A DNA stretch of 64,000 nt from an uncultured Nitrospiraceae bacterium (GCA_903822005.1 CAIJNL010000023.1:37159-101158); one strand, 5' to 3'; shown: positions 10,735-19,308, counted from the stretch's first letter. Numbers and translations: made by a program. The notes: generated from the sequence alone by a model not told the origin.

Positions 10735-10771
10735 CGCCACAAAGACTTTTAGCTTTGTGGCGATTTTTTAT
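10735..10771 (+). terminator. Terminator between accA and cspA
   Basis: A perfect 10-bp stem (CGCCACAAAG, 10735-10744, with CTTTGTGGCG, 10753-10762) and 8-base loop are followed by ATTTTTTATTT. It lies 92 bases after accA and 35 bases before the cspA start. It reads as the terminator of dnaE-accA, but its closeness to cspA leaves room for it to be part of the cspA leader. Confidence 0.8.
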
Positions 10772-10805
10772 TTCTGAGAACTCATTTTGTAGTAGGAGGC
10801 AGCAA

Positions 10806-11006
10806 ATGGCTTTAGGAAAAGTGAAGTGGTTTAATGAATCAAAGGGTTTTGGTTTTATTACGGGAGAGGATGGAGAAGATCTTTTTGTTCATTATTCGTC
10901 AATCCAGAGCAACGGGTTTAAATCCCTTGCAGAGGGTGACAGCGTAAGCTATGAAGTCGAGAAAGGCCCGAAAGGCCCCAAGGCGATCAACGTAGCCAAA
11001 CAGTAA
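10806..11006 (+). CDS. cspA: Cold-shock domain protein
   Basis: A 66-residue single cold-shock domain that binds single-stranded RNA/DNA as an RNA chaperone. It has RNP1 KGFGFI and RNP2 LFVHYS. The frame stays open upstream to 10719, but homologues begin MxxGxVKWFNE and a strong AGGAGG lies 8 bases before the ATG at 10806, so that start is used. It is probably monocistronic, flanked by terminators on both sides. Confidence 0.95.
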   Translation: MALGKVKWFNESKGFGFITGEDGEDLFVHYSSIQSNGFKSLAEGDSVSYEVEKGPKGPKAINVAKQ

Positions 11007-11030
11007 AACAAATAACTGCTGAACCAACTC

Positions 11031-11064
11031 AAAAGGCTTCCTGCCAGTCAGGGGGCCTTTTTTT
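11031..11064 (+). terminator. Rho-independent terminator of cspA
   Basis: The stem AAAAGGC (11031-11037) pairs with GCCTTTT (11055-11061), followed by more T. It is 24 bases after the cspA stop. Confidence 0.75.
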
Positions 11065-11120
11065 AATCCGAAAAGGTGTAACATAGTGACTGGTTAATAA
11101 TCGGGCTGAAGGGAGCCACC

Positions 11121-11891
11121 ATGTTTATATTTCTTGCAATGCTTATAATGGGTTTTATGATCGGCTTTGCCGGTGCCGGTGGGTCCGGTCTGGTCATCGC
11201 GATCCTGACCGTATTTTTCGGGGTGCCTATTCATACCGCCCTTGGAACGGCCCTAGGTTCGATGGTATTCACAACAATGTCGGGCGCCTACAGCCATTTC
11301 AGGGAAGATAATGTAGCGCTCAAAGATGGTATTGCTGTTGGAATATTTGGAGGTGCCGGAGCTTATATCGGAGTCAAAATAGCTGCCGTTATGCCGGCTC
11401 ACCATCTTACCTGGCTTGCCGCCACCATGCTGATCCTGTCAGCAGGTTTGCTGGCTATCCGTATTATATTTTTCTCAAAGGGTTTTGTTAAAGTTAAGGA
11501 TGGCAAAGAGAAAAGGGGCAGCGTGCGCTTCTGGCTATCCGCATGCGGATTGGGACTTGTCACCGGGATATTATCAGGGACCTTCGGGATCGGAGCGGCG
11601 CCATATATTCAGATAGGACTGCTGATCCTCTTCGGTTTGACCATACAGAAAGTTGCGGGAACCACGATGCTTGTAATTCTGCCTATTGCCATACTGGGTG
11701 GAATAGGGTATTTGGCGGAAGGCTTTATGGATATGTGGTTGTTCATTCAGGTCAGCACGGGATTGACCATCGGCACTTATATCGGAGCAAAATTCACTAA
11801 ACGCGTTCACCCTGTTATTTTAAAGGTCGCCATGGTATGCGTGCCCTTATCTGCCGGTCTTCTGTTGTTGTTCGGTTCCCACATTCACTGA
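11121..11891 (+). CDS. TauE/SafE family membrane permease
   Basis: A 256-residue inner-membrane protein with about 8 hydrophobic segments, of the TauE/SafE/YfcA family (PF01925). Members export sulfite, sulfoacetate or other organic anions. The two inverted halves are visible: glycine-rich GFAGAGGSGLVIAIL near the N-terminus and GTFGIGAAPYIQIGLLIL in the middle. The charged loop at about residue 125 is cytosolic. GGGAGCC precedes the ATG. Substrate cannot be told; it is convergent with the alcohol dehydrogenase. Confidence 0.88.
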   Translation: MFIFLAMLIMGFMIGFAGAGGSGLVIAILTVFFGVPIHTALGTALGSMVFTTMSGAYSHFREDNVALKDGIAVGIFGGAGAYIGVKIAAVMPAHHLTWLAATMLILSAGLLAIRIIFFSKGFVKVKDGKEKRGSVRFWLSACGLGLVTGILSGTFGIGAAPYIQIGLLILFGLTIQKVAGTTMLVILPIAILGGIGYLAEGFMDMWLFIQVSTGLTIGTYIGAKFTKRVHPVILKVAMVCVPLSAGLLLLFGSHIH

Positions 11892-11921
11892 AATAGCGCC
11901 GGGATTTAAAACGCGCAGATG

Positions 11922-11987
11922 GCAGGGTCGAAACGATCCACTATCAGAGTGGCAGCTGCGCCCAATGTGGCAGCGTGTCGACCCTGC
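11922..11987. other. Three-way-junction structured element
   Basis: A perfect 10-bp outer stem, GCAGGGTCGA (11922-11931) with TCGACCCTGC (11978-11987), encloses two perfect 5-bp hairpins: CCACT/AGTGG (11938-11942, 11948-11952) and GCTGC/GCAGC (11955-11959, 11970-11974). It lies between the convergent TauE-type and alcohol dehydrogenase genes. There is no T run on either side, so it is not a standard terminator. It could be an unusual terminator, a REP-like palindrome or a small structured RNA. Confidence 0.5.
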
Positions 11988-12071
11988 ACACGCAGACCAG
12001 GCGTTCATATCCACCCCGATAGCGGTCATTTCGTTTGTTGACGGGACGTTCCGTGCCCCTTCACATAACAG

Positions 12072-13058
12072 TTAAATCCGGAAAATAATCTTGATAGCAG
12101 TATCATCCTTGTCGGCCATTTCAAAACCGGCTTTTATATCTTCAAGCTTGAACTCGTTGGTAATTAGCGGCCTGATCTTGACCTGTCCCTGGATGATTGG
12201 GCGAAATGTCGCAGGCGTCCAGACATACCTTTCCCTCCATGAATGATGAACCAGACAGGTATTTACAAATTCGATGCCGTCGTCGTGCCAGCGGCTGATG
12301 TTCAGCTTTATCGGCTGGGTGACCCAGCTATAAAAAACAAATTTGCCGTTGTGCCTGACGATCTCCGACGCTGTGTTGAAAGAGCTTTCTGATCCGGCAG
12401 CCTCTACCACAACATCGGCCCCTTCTCCTTTTGTAAGGTCTGCTACAATTTCATTCAAATTTTCCCTTTTAAGGTTGACCGTGACATCGGCCCCAAGTTC
12501 CTTGGCAAGCTTGAGTTTGCCGTCAAGCACATCAGCTACAACCACCTTATAGGCGCCCTTTAACTTTGCGCATTGCGCGATGATCAACCCGGCGAAACCG
12601 CCGCCCATAACGACGACCACATCGCCCAGCTGGACACCAGAATTCAGTCCGGAATACATTGCGCATGAGATGGGCTCCCCCAGTGCGACAAAATCCATCT
12701 CCAGCCCTTCCGGCGCAGGCTGCAGCTGGAAATCCTTTGCAACGAAATAAGTCGCGTAGTTATTGTTCCACCCAAAGCATATGACCTTGTCACCAGGCTT
12801 GAAGTCCCTGACCTTTGATCCGACTTCAACCACTGTTCCGCCGCTTTCATGCCCCAGATAAAAAGGGAAGCTTGGCGCCTGTCTGAATTCAGCCGTCTTT
12901 GGAGGAAGCTGGCCGCGGTAAAAGCTCTTGTCAGATCCGCAGATACCTACCAAATGGTTCTTTACAATGACTTCATCTTCCTCGCAGGTCAGTTCACGAT
13001 CTACGAGTTCGATCTCATAGGGTGCTTTTAATAATGCTGCCTTTGTTTTAATGCCCAT
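12072..13058 (-). CDS. Zinc-dependent medium-chain alcohol dehydrogenase
   Basis: A 328-residue MDR-family oxidoreductase. Catalytic zinc ligands are in GICGSDKSFYRG (Cys about 40) and LGHESGG (His-Glu about 68). The NAD(P) fold has VVMGGGFAGLIIAQ (about 148-161). The four-cysteine structural zinc loop of classical members is absent. A start six codons earlier is possible, but GGAAGGAG lies correctly spaced before the ATG at 13058, so that start is used. Relatives act on polyols and sugar acids. It is last in the minus-strand block after the MFS carrier, suggesting oxidation of an imported hydroxy compound; substrate is unknown. Confidence 0.88.
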   Translation of the reverse strand: MGIKTKAALLKAPYEIELVDRELTCEEDEVIVKNHLVGICGSDKSFYRGQLPPKTAEFRQAPSFPFYLGHESGGTVVEVGSKVRDFKPGDKVICFGWNNNYATYFVAKDFQLQPAPEGLEMDFVALGEPISCAMYSGLNSGVQLGDVVVVMGGGFAGLIIAQCAKLKGAYKVVVADVLDGKLKLAKELGADVTVNLKRENLNEIVADLTKGEGADVVVEAAGSESSFNTASEIVRHNGKFVFYSWVTQPIKLNISRWHDDGIEFVNTCLVHHSWRERYVWTPATFRPIIQGQVKIRPLITNEFKLEDIKAGFEMADKDDTAIKIIFRI

Positions 13059-13133
13059 TGTTGAAACTCCTTCCATCCGGCGGAATGCATACCCCCGGAA
13101 ATTTGTCTTGAATTACCTTTGTGGTGCTGCTGT

Positions 13134-13161
13134 CCGGGCCTGCATGCAGGTACAGGCCCGG
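13134..13161 (-). other. Hairpin after the MFS carrier gene
   Basis: A perfect 9-bp stem (CCGGGCCTG, 13134-13142, with CAGGCCCGG, 13153-13161) starts 7 bases after the MFS stop. There is no T tract after it on the minus strand. It could be a weak terminator or an mRNA-stabilising stem between the MFS and dehydrogenase genes. Confidence 0.5.
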
Positions 13162-13167
13162 AGAATT

Positions 13168-14451
13168 TTATTTGAGCGAAAGTTCGTCCGCAATCGATAA
13201 TTCCGGATCGATACGCAGCCATAACAGTCCCCCGACCACCAGCAATGCGCTCGCAATGATGAATGGATACACCCAAGAACCGGTCGTTTGAACAATAATG
13301 CCAAAGGCCAACGGCGTCAGAAAAGAGCCGATGTTACCGACGGAATTCATCATTCCTGATACTGTGCCAGCATATTCATGTCCTATATCGAGACAGACGG
13401 CCCAATAAACGCCCACGGCCATCTCAAGGCCAAAAAGTGAACATGCGAGGAAGAAGACTGCCAGGTTGGCAGAGTCTGTCATGGCTCCCGGGATCATGAA
13501 CGCAGCGGCCACAAAAAGACCGCACATTGCGACTATGCGGCGCGAAAATTTGCCCTTGCCGGTCCATTGCCAAAGTTTGTCGGAAAGCCATCCGCCCAGC
13601 GTGTCGCCGATAGTGCCTGCCAGCAGCGGCAGACTTGCAAATATACCCATCTTGAGGATCGTGAAGCCGCGGGCGTCCACAAGATACGTCGGCAGCCATG
13701 TCAGGTATATCCAGATGGTGTAGCAGTAGCAGAAGTATCCGACGCAGAGGAACCACATATTCTTGCTTTTTATCATCTGCCGGAACGGCAATTTGATCGC
13801 CGTTTTTTTCTCTCCTTTGCCCTCATTGATGACATCCATCTCAGCCTGGTTGAGCGTGCCCCATCTCTCCTTGTATTCTGACGGCTTGTCACGATACCAG
13901 TAATACCAGCCGGCCGCCCAGATCAGACCGACTGCAGCGCATATATAGAACGGCTGGCGCCATCCAAGGTAGACCATAAGGGGCGCGAGTATCATCGGTG
14001 TCAACGCACCTCCGGCGCGTGCGAAGGCATGTGTAATACCCTGAGCAAAACCACGCAGTGTGGGCGGTATCCAGTGCGAAAAAGCACGGGTCGCATTAGG
14101 AAACGCGCCCGCTTCTCCCATCCCCATAAAAAAGCGTATGACCATAAAAGAGCTGAGGCTCCAGGCCATTGCTGTCACCGCAGTCATGACCGACCAGAAT
14201 GCGACCAGTCCGCCAAGGATCTTGCGCGGGCCAAACTTGTCGCCCATCATGCCCATCGGTATCTGGAAAAGAAAATATGCTAACGCGAATGCAGAAAAAA
14301 TGGCACCCAGTTCCGTCTTGCTGATATCATACTCTTTCATGAAAATCGGCGCGGCAACCGCAATGTTTACGCGGTCGAGATAGGTTATAAAATAAACCAG
14401 GCATACTACAAAAAGTACCAAAAAACGAATCCGTGTCGGTTTTTCGTTCAC
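13168..14451 (-). CDS. MFS transporter, anion:cation symporter (ACS) family
   Basis: A 427-residue, 12-helix major facilitator. The N-terminus has YLDRVNIAVAAP and the first cytosolic loop has GDKFGPRKILGG (about 71-82), as in the ACS family that imports glucarate, hexuronates, phthalate and other organic anions. It begins at a GTG behind AAAGGAGA. It lies between the FAD oxidoreductase and the alcohol dehydrogenase on the same strand, which suggests import of a sugar acid or hydroxy acid. The pdxA-like gene of the same block belongs to a family that includes tetronate-phosphate oxidisers, in line with that idea. Confidence 0.9.
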   Translation of the reverse strand: MNEKPTRIRFLVLFVVCLVYFITYLDRVNIAVAAPIFMKEYDISKTELGAIFSAFALAYFLFQIPMGMMGDKFGPRKILGGLVAFWSVMTAVTAMAWSLSSFMVIRFFMGMGEAGAFPNATRAFSHWIPPTLRGFAQGITHAFARAGGALTPMILAPLMVYLGWRQPFYICAAVGLIWAAGWYYWYRDKPSEYKERWGTLNQAEMDVINEGKGEKKTAIKLPFRQMIKSKNMWFLCVGYFCYCYTIWIYLTWLPTYLVDARGFTILKMGIFASLPLLAGTIGDTLGGWLSDKLWQWTGKGKFSRRIVAMCGLFVAAAFMIPGAMTDSANLAVFFLACSLFGLEMAVGVYWAVCLDIGHEYAGTVSGMMNSVGNIGSFLTPLAFGIIVQTTGSWVYPFIIASALLVVGGLLWLRIDPELSIADELSLK

Positions 14452-14586
14452 GATAATCTCCTTTGAGAATTTCCGGTTAATAGTTCATTGCGGAGTTTAT
14501 TCCCCGCCCTGTCAGGACTGAAAGCCAGAACAGACCTCTCTGCCAAATTGTCCCCCGCCGAAATCCAGCGGCTGAGGGATTCCTTT

Positions 14587-15801
14587 TCAGACGGCGATAA
14601 GGTCCGCATATCTGAAAAACGGCGAAACGAGCTTTTCGACATTTTCAATCTCCATCTGCCTTAACACGAGCCCGCCGATCACGCCCGCCTGCCTTATATC
14701 TCCAAGACAGATAACTCCGCGCGCGATTTTTCCGCGCATTACAATTTTACGGTAAGTTCCGTTACGCCGGTCAATGAAGATATCGTCACCCGGCTGGCCA
14801 ATGACATCTCCAACTGAAACAAGTGGAATGCCTGCTATTTCCACCGAATTCATGGCGACACTCCCTCCAAAAAGCGTCTTGTATCCGGCCATGTTATAGG
14901 CTGCCACACTCCCTTGTTCTACGGCAACAGGCCATGTGGCCTGTATTGTCTGACTTCCGGACAGGTTATCTACTGCCTCGGCACAATCGCCGGCAGCGAA
15001 GATGTCCTGGTCCGACGTCTGCTGAAATTCGTTGACCGTTATCCCCTTCCCGACGGCAAGTCCTGCTGCGGCTGCCAGTTCGGTGTTGGGCCTTACGCCG
15101 AGAGCCATGATAACCATGTCAGCAGGCATTGTTCTGCCAGCCACCTTCACTCCCTTCACAGCCCCGTCCGAAACTTCAATTTCTTCCATAGCGGAGCCGG
15201 TGATTATCTCAACCCCGCAGCTCCTCACTTTTTCAGCCAGCAGACCAGAGCCCTCGCTGTCGAGCTGACGGGGCATTATACTCGCCATTTTTTCCACTAA
15301 CGTCACCTTCAGGCCGCGAGCGGCAAGCGCAAGTGCCGTCTTGAGACCGATCAGCCCCGCCCCGACGACAACAACAGACTTCGCAGTACCGGCAGCAGCT
15401 GCAATGTCTCTCGCCTGGGCCATTGTCCACAAACTATATACGCCTTTCGCACCAATGCCCGGAATCGCCGGTAAAACCGATGATGACCCTGTAGCCAGCA
15501 ACAATTTCCCGTAGCGTAGCACTTTACCAGATTTCAGGCTTACCGTTTTATCCCCAGGCGAAATTGCCTCAACCATCTCACCCATGCGGCAATCTATGCC
15601 AAGATTCACAAAATCCTCAGCTTGCTGGAGAACAGAAGCGGAAGGCTCATACTTTCCGGCAATGATGTCCGGCAGGTCTATCCGGCTGTAGAAATAGTCC
15701 TGCTCTCCGGTAATTATGGTTACCGGGGTGAGTGGGGCCATCTGTCTAAGCAGATTGGCAGCCGCGGTCCCCGCCGCCCCCTGACCAATTATGATATGCA
15801 T
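14587..15801 (-). CDS. FAD-dependent NAD(P)H oxidoreductase (CooS-cluster type)
   Basis: A 404-residue pyridine nucleotide-disulfide-type flavoprotein. The N-terminal FAD motif is IIGQGAAGTAAANLLR (about 4-19), the NAD(P) motif VVVGAGLIGLKTALALA (about 144-160), and the second FAD motif DIFAAGDCAE (about 273). The redox Cys pair of disulfide reductases is not in its usual place, so it resembles the NADH-rubredoxin/nitrite reductase-like group. It starts 16 bases after the CooS-like stop, with GGAGG before its ATG. In known CooS-CooF loci such a flavoprotein links ferredoxin to NAD(P)H; the same role is inferred here. Confidence 0.88.
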   Translation of the reverse strand: MHIIIGQGAAGTAAANLLRQMAPLTPVTIITGEQDYFYSRIDLPDIIAGKYEPSASVLQQAEDFVNLGIDCRMGEMVEAISPGDKTVSLKSGKVLRYGKLLLATGSSSVLPAIPGIGAKGVYSLWTMAQARDIAAAAGTAKSVVVVGAGLIGLKTALALAARGLKVTLVEKMASIMPRQLDSEGSGLLAEKVRSCGVEIITGSAMEEIEVSDGAVKGVKVAGRTMPADMVIMALGVRPNTELAAAAGLAVGKGITVNEFQQTSDQDIFAAGDCAEAVDNLSGSQTIQATWPVAVEQGSVAAYNMAGYKTLFGGSVAMNSVEIAGIPLVSVGDVIGQPGDDIFIDRRNGTYRKIVMRGKIARGVICLGDIRQAGVIGGLVLRQMEIENVEKLVSPFFRYADLIAV

Positions 15802-15817
15802 CGCCCTACCTCCACTC

Positions 15818-17272
15818 TTATTTTACCGCCGCAGCTTCGCCAAAAACACCGGATACCTTCCCGAAGTCTGATACTGACCGCAACTTCCCCTTCATCCCGA
15901 GATCAGTGTCGGAGGTTGCCTCTCCCGAATCAATAAACGTGGTAATGCCGGCTGACACGAAGGCAATCGAAGTAGCCAGTATTTTGTTATGGACCGTCTC
16001 AGGCATGAAAGCATAAACCGGCATACCGCTCTCTTTGACCGCCCGCGCAATCGCGAGAAATTCTCCGGCGTCATTGCACGCGCCGATATAAAGAACCGGC
16101 GGCACGCCAGCCGGCAGCACGCCCTTGAGAGCAGTTCCTGCCGCGTAATCCGCACTGCACATGCCTGTCTTCGCGAGCGCGGCACCTGCACACCCGCCGG
16201 TGACTATGAAATATTTGTCGGCCAACAGCTTTTCGACGAGCTGAACAAATTGCGCGTCCTGGGTCTCTGACACGGAACCGCATCCGCCGATATACGCAGT
16301 GCCCTTCAGTGAACCTTTGCCATAGGCAGCATTCAGGGCCGTAAAAAGGGGCTTATTTCCGGCAGCGGTGTAACCATAGCATACCTTCTCGGCACACGCC
16401 GGAATATCGACACTTTTTCCCTTGCGTATCTGGTAGGCGTCAGAAGCAGTTTTGACCGCATTGTTTATTTCACTTTCGCTGGACAGATCAGATGCCTTTA
16501 TGACCACCACATTGGCCGCGCGGGCCAGCGTCAGAAGAGCTGGCATTACGCACTGTGACCCTGCGACCAGCAGGTCAACTGACCCTGTGACAAGAGGGGC
16601 TTCCTGCGAACAATAATTTGTCAGCACCGGCATGTTCAACCCGCCATTGGTCTCGCTGCCGCACATTGCTGTAATGTTTACCGGGGTACCGCTCTTTGCC
16701 GCAGCTTCCGTAAGTTTTTTTATGATCTTTGGAGCTATATGCCCATGCAGCACAATATTCACAGAATCTGCCTTCAGGGAACCCAGGTTCGCCGTTGTTT
16801 CAGAGGGCTTTGACTTTCCATAGGTCATTTCCTTTACGGAGCTGATAGCCTTCAGCGCAGATGCGGCCGCGCCGCCTATTTCGGAAAGACGGGCAGAAAG
16901 ATCAGACGGTGCCAGCATTGCATCTCTTGATATGCATAAGGTTTTAAAGACAGAGTTGTCAATTTCAGCCTCAAATTCGGCTGCGAGGCCTGCCAATGCT
17001 ACAGCGCCGTCAATTGCCTGACCTAGAAAGCGGCTGGCAACAAGTTCCTGCTGGCTGCGTCCGCATACTGAACGCCCGGGATCTGCATCGAACGGGCTCG
17101 TCCGGCAGGGGCCGTCAGCGCAGTCAGTACAGCATATGCTCATGCGGCCAAACCCGCACTGCGGCTGCATGGCTTCAGACCGGTCCCACGCAAGTTCTAT
17201 ATGCTGACGATTTGCCTTTACAAGAACGGCATTGGTTGCTTTATCAATTGATTTTTTCTTTACGACTTTCAT
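15818..17272 (-). CDS. Short CooS-like (anaerobic CO dehydrogenase family) protein
   Basis: A 484-residue relative of the Ni-Fe CO dehydrogenase catalytic subunit (usually about 630). The N-terminal cluster cysteines sit at 39, 47, 48, 51, 56 and 70, the same numbers I recall for the well-studied clostridial-type enzyme. Candidate active-site cluster ligands are all present: His176 or His178 (LHGH), Cys204, Cys241, Cys331, Cys361 (TGGCAGAALAKTG) and Cys399 (YIGACND). About 85 residues are missing between Cys70 and LHGH, and the histidine-rich segment used for proton transfer in true CODHs is replaced by VALAGLAAEF. Fe-S/Ni binding is therefore likely but CO oxidation is uncertain. It starts 3 bases after the CooF-like stop. 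Confidence 0.85.
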   Translation of the reverse strand: MKVVKKKSIDKATNAVLVKANRQHIELAWDRSEAMQPQCGFGRMSICCTDCADGPCRTSPFDADPGRSVCGRSQQELVASRFLGQAIDGAVALAGLAAEFEAEIDNSVFKTLCISRDAMLAPSDLSARLSEIGGAAASALKAISSVKEMTYGKSKPSETTANLGSLKADSVNIVLHGHIAPKIIKKLTEAAAKSGTPVNITAMCGSETNGGLNMPVLTNYCSQEAPLVTGSVDLLVAGSQCVMPALLTLARAANVVVIKASDLSSESEINNAVKTASDAYQIRKGKSVDIPACAEKVCYGYTAAGNKPLFTALNAAYGKGSLKGTAYIGGCGSVSETQDAQFVQLVEKLLADKYFIVTGGCAGAALAKTGMCSADYAAGTALKGVLPAGVPPVLYIGACNDAGEFLAIARAVKESGMPVYAFMPETVHNKILATSIAFVSAGITTFIDSGEATSDTDLGMKGKLRSVSDFGKVSGVFGEAAAVK

Positions 17273-17275
17273 GAT

Positions 17276-17830
17276 TTATCGATCCTCCCGTAATAATTCG
17301 ATGCTGACAATACCGGATGGTTTGCCTTCCGTCAGGGAGGCTGCCATTACGGCTATGCTGCCGCGCCTTGCCGTCAGTACCTTACTGTAGCTTGACTCGT
17401 CACCATATACAAGCGCACCAGTCGGGCAGGAAGCCACGCAGGCAGGCTCCTCCATATGCATGCAGGCATCACACTTTAGCGCAACCTTATATTCTGTCGA
17501 AGGCGTTATGCAGCCAAAAGGACAGGCCATGACGCACATCCAGCAGCCGCGGCATTTATCCTGGTTGGCAGCTATATTCCCTTTTTCGGTATCGCGCTGC
17601 ATGGCGCCTGCAGGGCAAACTTTAAGGCACATGGCATCCTGACAATGGCGGCACTGAAGCGGAAAACTCGAACCGCTGGGCCCGAAAACCCCCACTCTCG
17701 CGACCGGCTTCGGATCTTCCTTTACTGCCTCGACCAGCATTTTGGATACCGAACCGCGCTCCACGGCGCACTGCAACTCGCATGTCTTGCAGCCGAGGCA
17801 TTTATCACTATCAACCCAAACACGTTTCAT
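17276..17830 (-). CDS. CooF-like polyferredoxin (four 4Fe-4S clusters)
   Basis: A 184-residue electron carrier of the CooF/HycB/DMSO reductase B-subunit type. Four cysteine groups are seen: CLGCKTCELQC (11-21), CRHCQDAMCLKVCP (about 60-73), CRGCWMCVMACP (about 93-104) and CDACMHMEEPACVASCP (about 119-135). It probably passes electrons between the CooS-like protein and the FAD oxidoreductase. A GGAGGAACAG site precedes the ATG, and its 3' end carries the ribosome site of the CooS-like gene. Confidence 0.92.
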   Translation of the reverse strand: MKRVWVDSDKCLGCKTCELQCAVERGSVSKMLVEAVKEDPKPVARVGVFGPSGSSFPLQCRHCQDAMCLKVCPAGAMQRDTEKGNIAANQDKCRGCWMCVMACPFGCITPSTEYKVALKCDACMHMEEPACVASCPTGALVYGDESSYSKVLTARRGSIAVMAASLTEGKPSGIVSIELLREDR

Positions 17831-17862
17831 ACTGTTCCTCCATCCTAAAACTTACTCGCTGC

Positions 17863-18504
17863 CTATGCAACTGTTACGCCCCAAAGGCATAATATCTCTT
17901 CCAGCATCTCCTCTGCCCTTACCGGGTTGAAGACGCCGCACTGGCAGGGCTTTGAGAGTTCTTCCGCGGCTTCACGGGCCGTGCGTCGCCCGGCCTTTAT
18001 GTCCTCGATCATCTTTATTACGAGATTGAACGGGACCTGGCCGTGTCCGCACATTGTGCTGAACCGGAGGACATCTTCGTCAGGCAGGCGTTCCGTTTTA
18101 CCCCAGATTCCCAGTGAGGTTTCGCAGGTATGCCTGTTAAGTCCCGCTTCTTTGCAGCATGAATCCACATCATCCAGCAGCCCGGAGACAATGACAGAAA
18201 TCCCGAGGTCCGCCTCCTTTATCGCCTGCATCGCCTTGATCAACGTTTCACGGTTGTCGAACACGCCGTGAACTATGGACGTGTCCTGTGTGCTGTTGAC
18301 TATCACCTCTTTTGACCTGATGAAGCTGTTGCCGGTCCGCATGTCGCCGAGATTAACAGGATTGAAGCTGCTGACGATCTCGAGAAAACGCTTTAATTTT
18401 ACCTTTGAGTCTACCTCGTTGATGCCCTTTGCCGACATGGCGAAGATGACGTAGTCGTTCTTGAGGCTTTCGGAGGTTCCCCTTCTGTGTAATGTGTGGC
18501 TCAT
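17863..18504 (-). CDS. Cys-rich protein of unknown function, partner of the ferredoxin-domain protein
   Basis: A 213-residue soluble protein that I cannot assign. Conserved-looking cysteines are DSCCKEAGLNRHTC (about 112-125), STMCGHGQVP (about 148-157) and KPCQCGVFNP (about 186-195), a set suited to binding a metal or Fe-S cluster. The segment after CGHGQ is a helical T..EAAEEL repeat region. Its start overlaps the stop of the upstream ferredoxin-domain gene by four bases, so the two are translationally coupled and probably form a complex. Its place ahead of CooF- and CooS-like genes suggests a maturation, metal-delivery or redox-partner role; this is inference. Confidence 0.8.
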   Translation of the reverse strand: MSHTLHRRGTSESLKNDYVIFAMSAKGINEVDSKVKLKRFLEIVSSFNPVNLGDMRTGNSFIRSKEVIVNSTQDTSIVHGVFDNRETLIKAMQAIKEADLGISVIVSGLLDDVDSCCKEAGLNRHTCETSLGIWGKTERLPDEDVLRFSTMCGHGQVPFNLVIKMIEDIKAGRRTAREAAEELSKPCQCGVFNPVRAEEMLEEILCLWGVTVA

Positions 18505-19247
18505 TTCTGCACCTCCTCTAAAAAGAACGGCCTGCCAAGACCTACATTGGTTTTACCGTTTGGCGTCGGCACCACTCCTGCTTCACGTGCCAGGTCAAAA
18601 GCAAGCGTCTTGTTGTCAGACCTGACCTTGCAGGTAAGGTCGAAACTGCATACGGTCGAAATTTCTTTTGTTACTTTTTTCACAACAGCTATTATTTCCG
18701 GTACCCTTTCCAGGGGGACTGTCATCTCGATGATGCCCGACAGCACTTTCTCATCCATCAGTTCGGGATTCATCTTCCCGGTGGCCTTGTCAATCATCAG
18801 TCCGGTGATCGGGTTCTGACGCTCGAAAGCTATGCCGCCGAGTGCCGCAATTGCCATGGCGACCTTTTCGATGTCCCTGAAACGAGCGCCGGTGCTGGGA
18901 CGGCCCATTTCAATAGCCATGCCGGCCTCGCCGAACTTGAACCGGCCGGTTATATCGTTGGTTTTCATCTCTTCGGTTCCCCTGCCGGGCACGCGTGTCT
19001 CCTTGTGCTCTATAAGGGGATTGCTGAAGGTGCCTCTGACCGAGCGGGGCCATTCAGGCTTGGGTTCGTATAAAGCCTCCACCGGGCATACTTCGGCCCT
19101 GTAACAGACTCCGCAGTCCACGCATTCGTGCTGGTCCACTTCGGCGCAGACCTTTCCATGCCTTTCACGCATGAATGCGATTGCCCCCATGGTGCAGTAG
19201 GTACGGCAACGCCCGCATCCAACACATTTGGTCTCATCTACTTTCAC
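18501..19247 (-). CDS. Ferredoxin-domain protein of unknown function
   Basis: A 248-residue protein. The N-terminus holds two 4Fe-4S motifs, CVGCGRCRTYC (8-18) and CVDCGVCYRAEVCP (about 41-54). A C-terminal domain of about 170 residues has no motif I recognise beyond a paired Cys in CSFDLTC (about 203-209). It begins at GTG behind AAAGGAG. It is the first gene of the tight ferredoxin / Cys-rich / CooF / CooS / flavoprotein run and overlaps its partner by four bases. It probably feeds electrons to a partner protein; nothing more specific is supported. Confidence 0.82.
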   Translation of the reverse strand: MKVDETKCVGCGRCRTYCTMGAIAFMRERHGKVCAEVDQHECVDCGVCYRAEVCPVEALYEPKPEWPRSVRGTFSNPLIEHKETRVPGRGTEEMKTNDITGRFKFGEAGMAIEMGRPSTGARFRDIEKVAMAIAALGGIAFERQNPITGLMIDKATGKMNPELMDEKVLSGIIEMTVPLERVPEIIAVVKKVTKEISTVCSFDLTCKVRSDNKTLAFDLAREAGVVPTPNGKTNVGLGRPFFLEEVQK

Positions 19248-19283
19248 TCTTTTTCTCCTTTCTGCCGGATCAATGTATCTATA

Positions 19284-19308
19284 ATTCCTGCTCCCGGATG
19301 TCAGGAAT
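19284..19308. promoter_or_regulatory. Inverted repeat upstream of the ferredoxin-CooS operon
   Basis: Perfect 7-bp arms ATTCCTG (19284-19290) and CAGGAAT (19302-19308), extending imperfectly outward, lie 37-61 bases before the GTG start. On the minus strand CTGACA followed 17 bases later by TAGATA overlaps it, a weak sigma-70-like pair. An operator over a promoter is plausible. Confidence 0.35.

Noticed and set aside
14448..14648. 66-codon minus-strand frame overlapping the end of the FAD oxidoreductase
   Set aside because: It has no convincing ribosome site, its first 20 codons overlap the real gene in another frame, and the composition is not protein-like enough to claim a gene.
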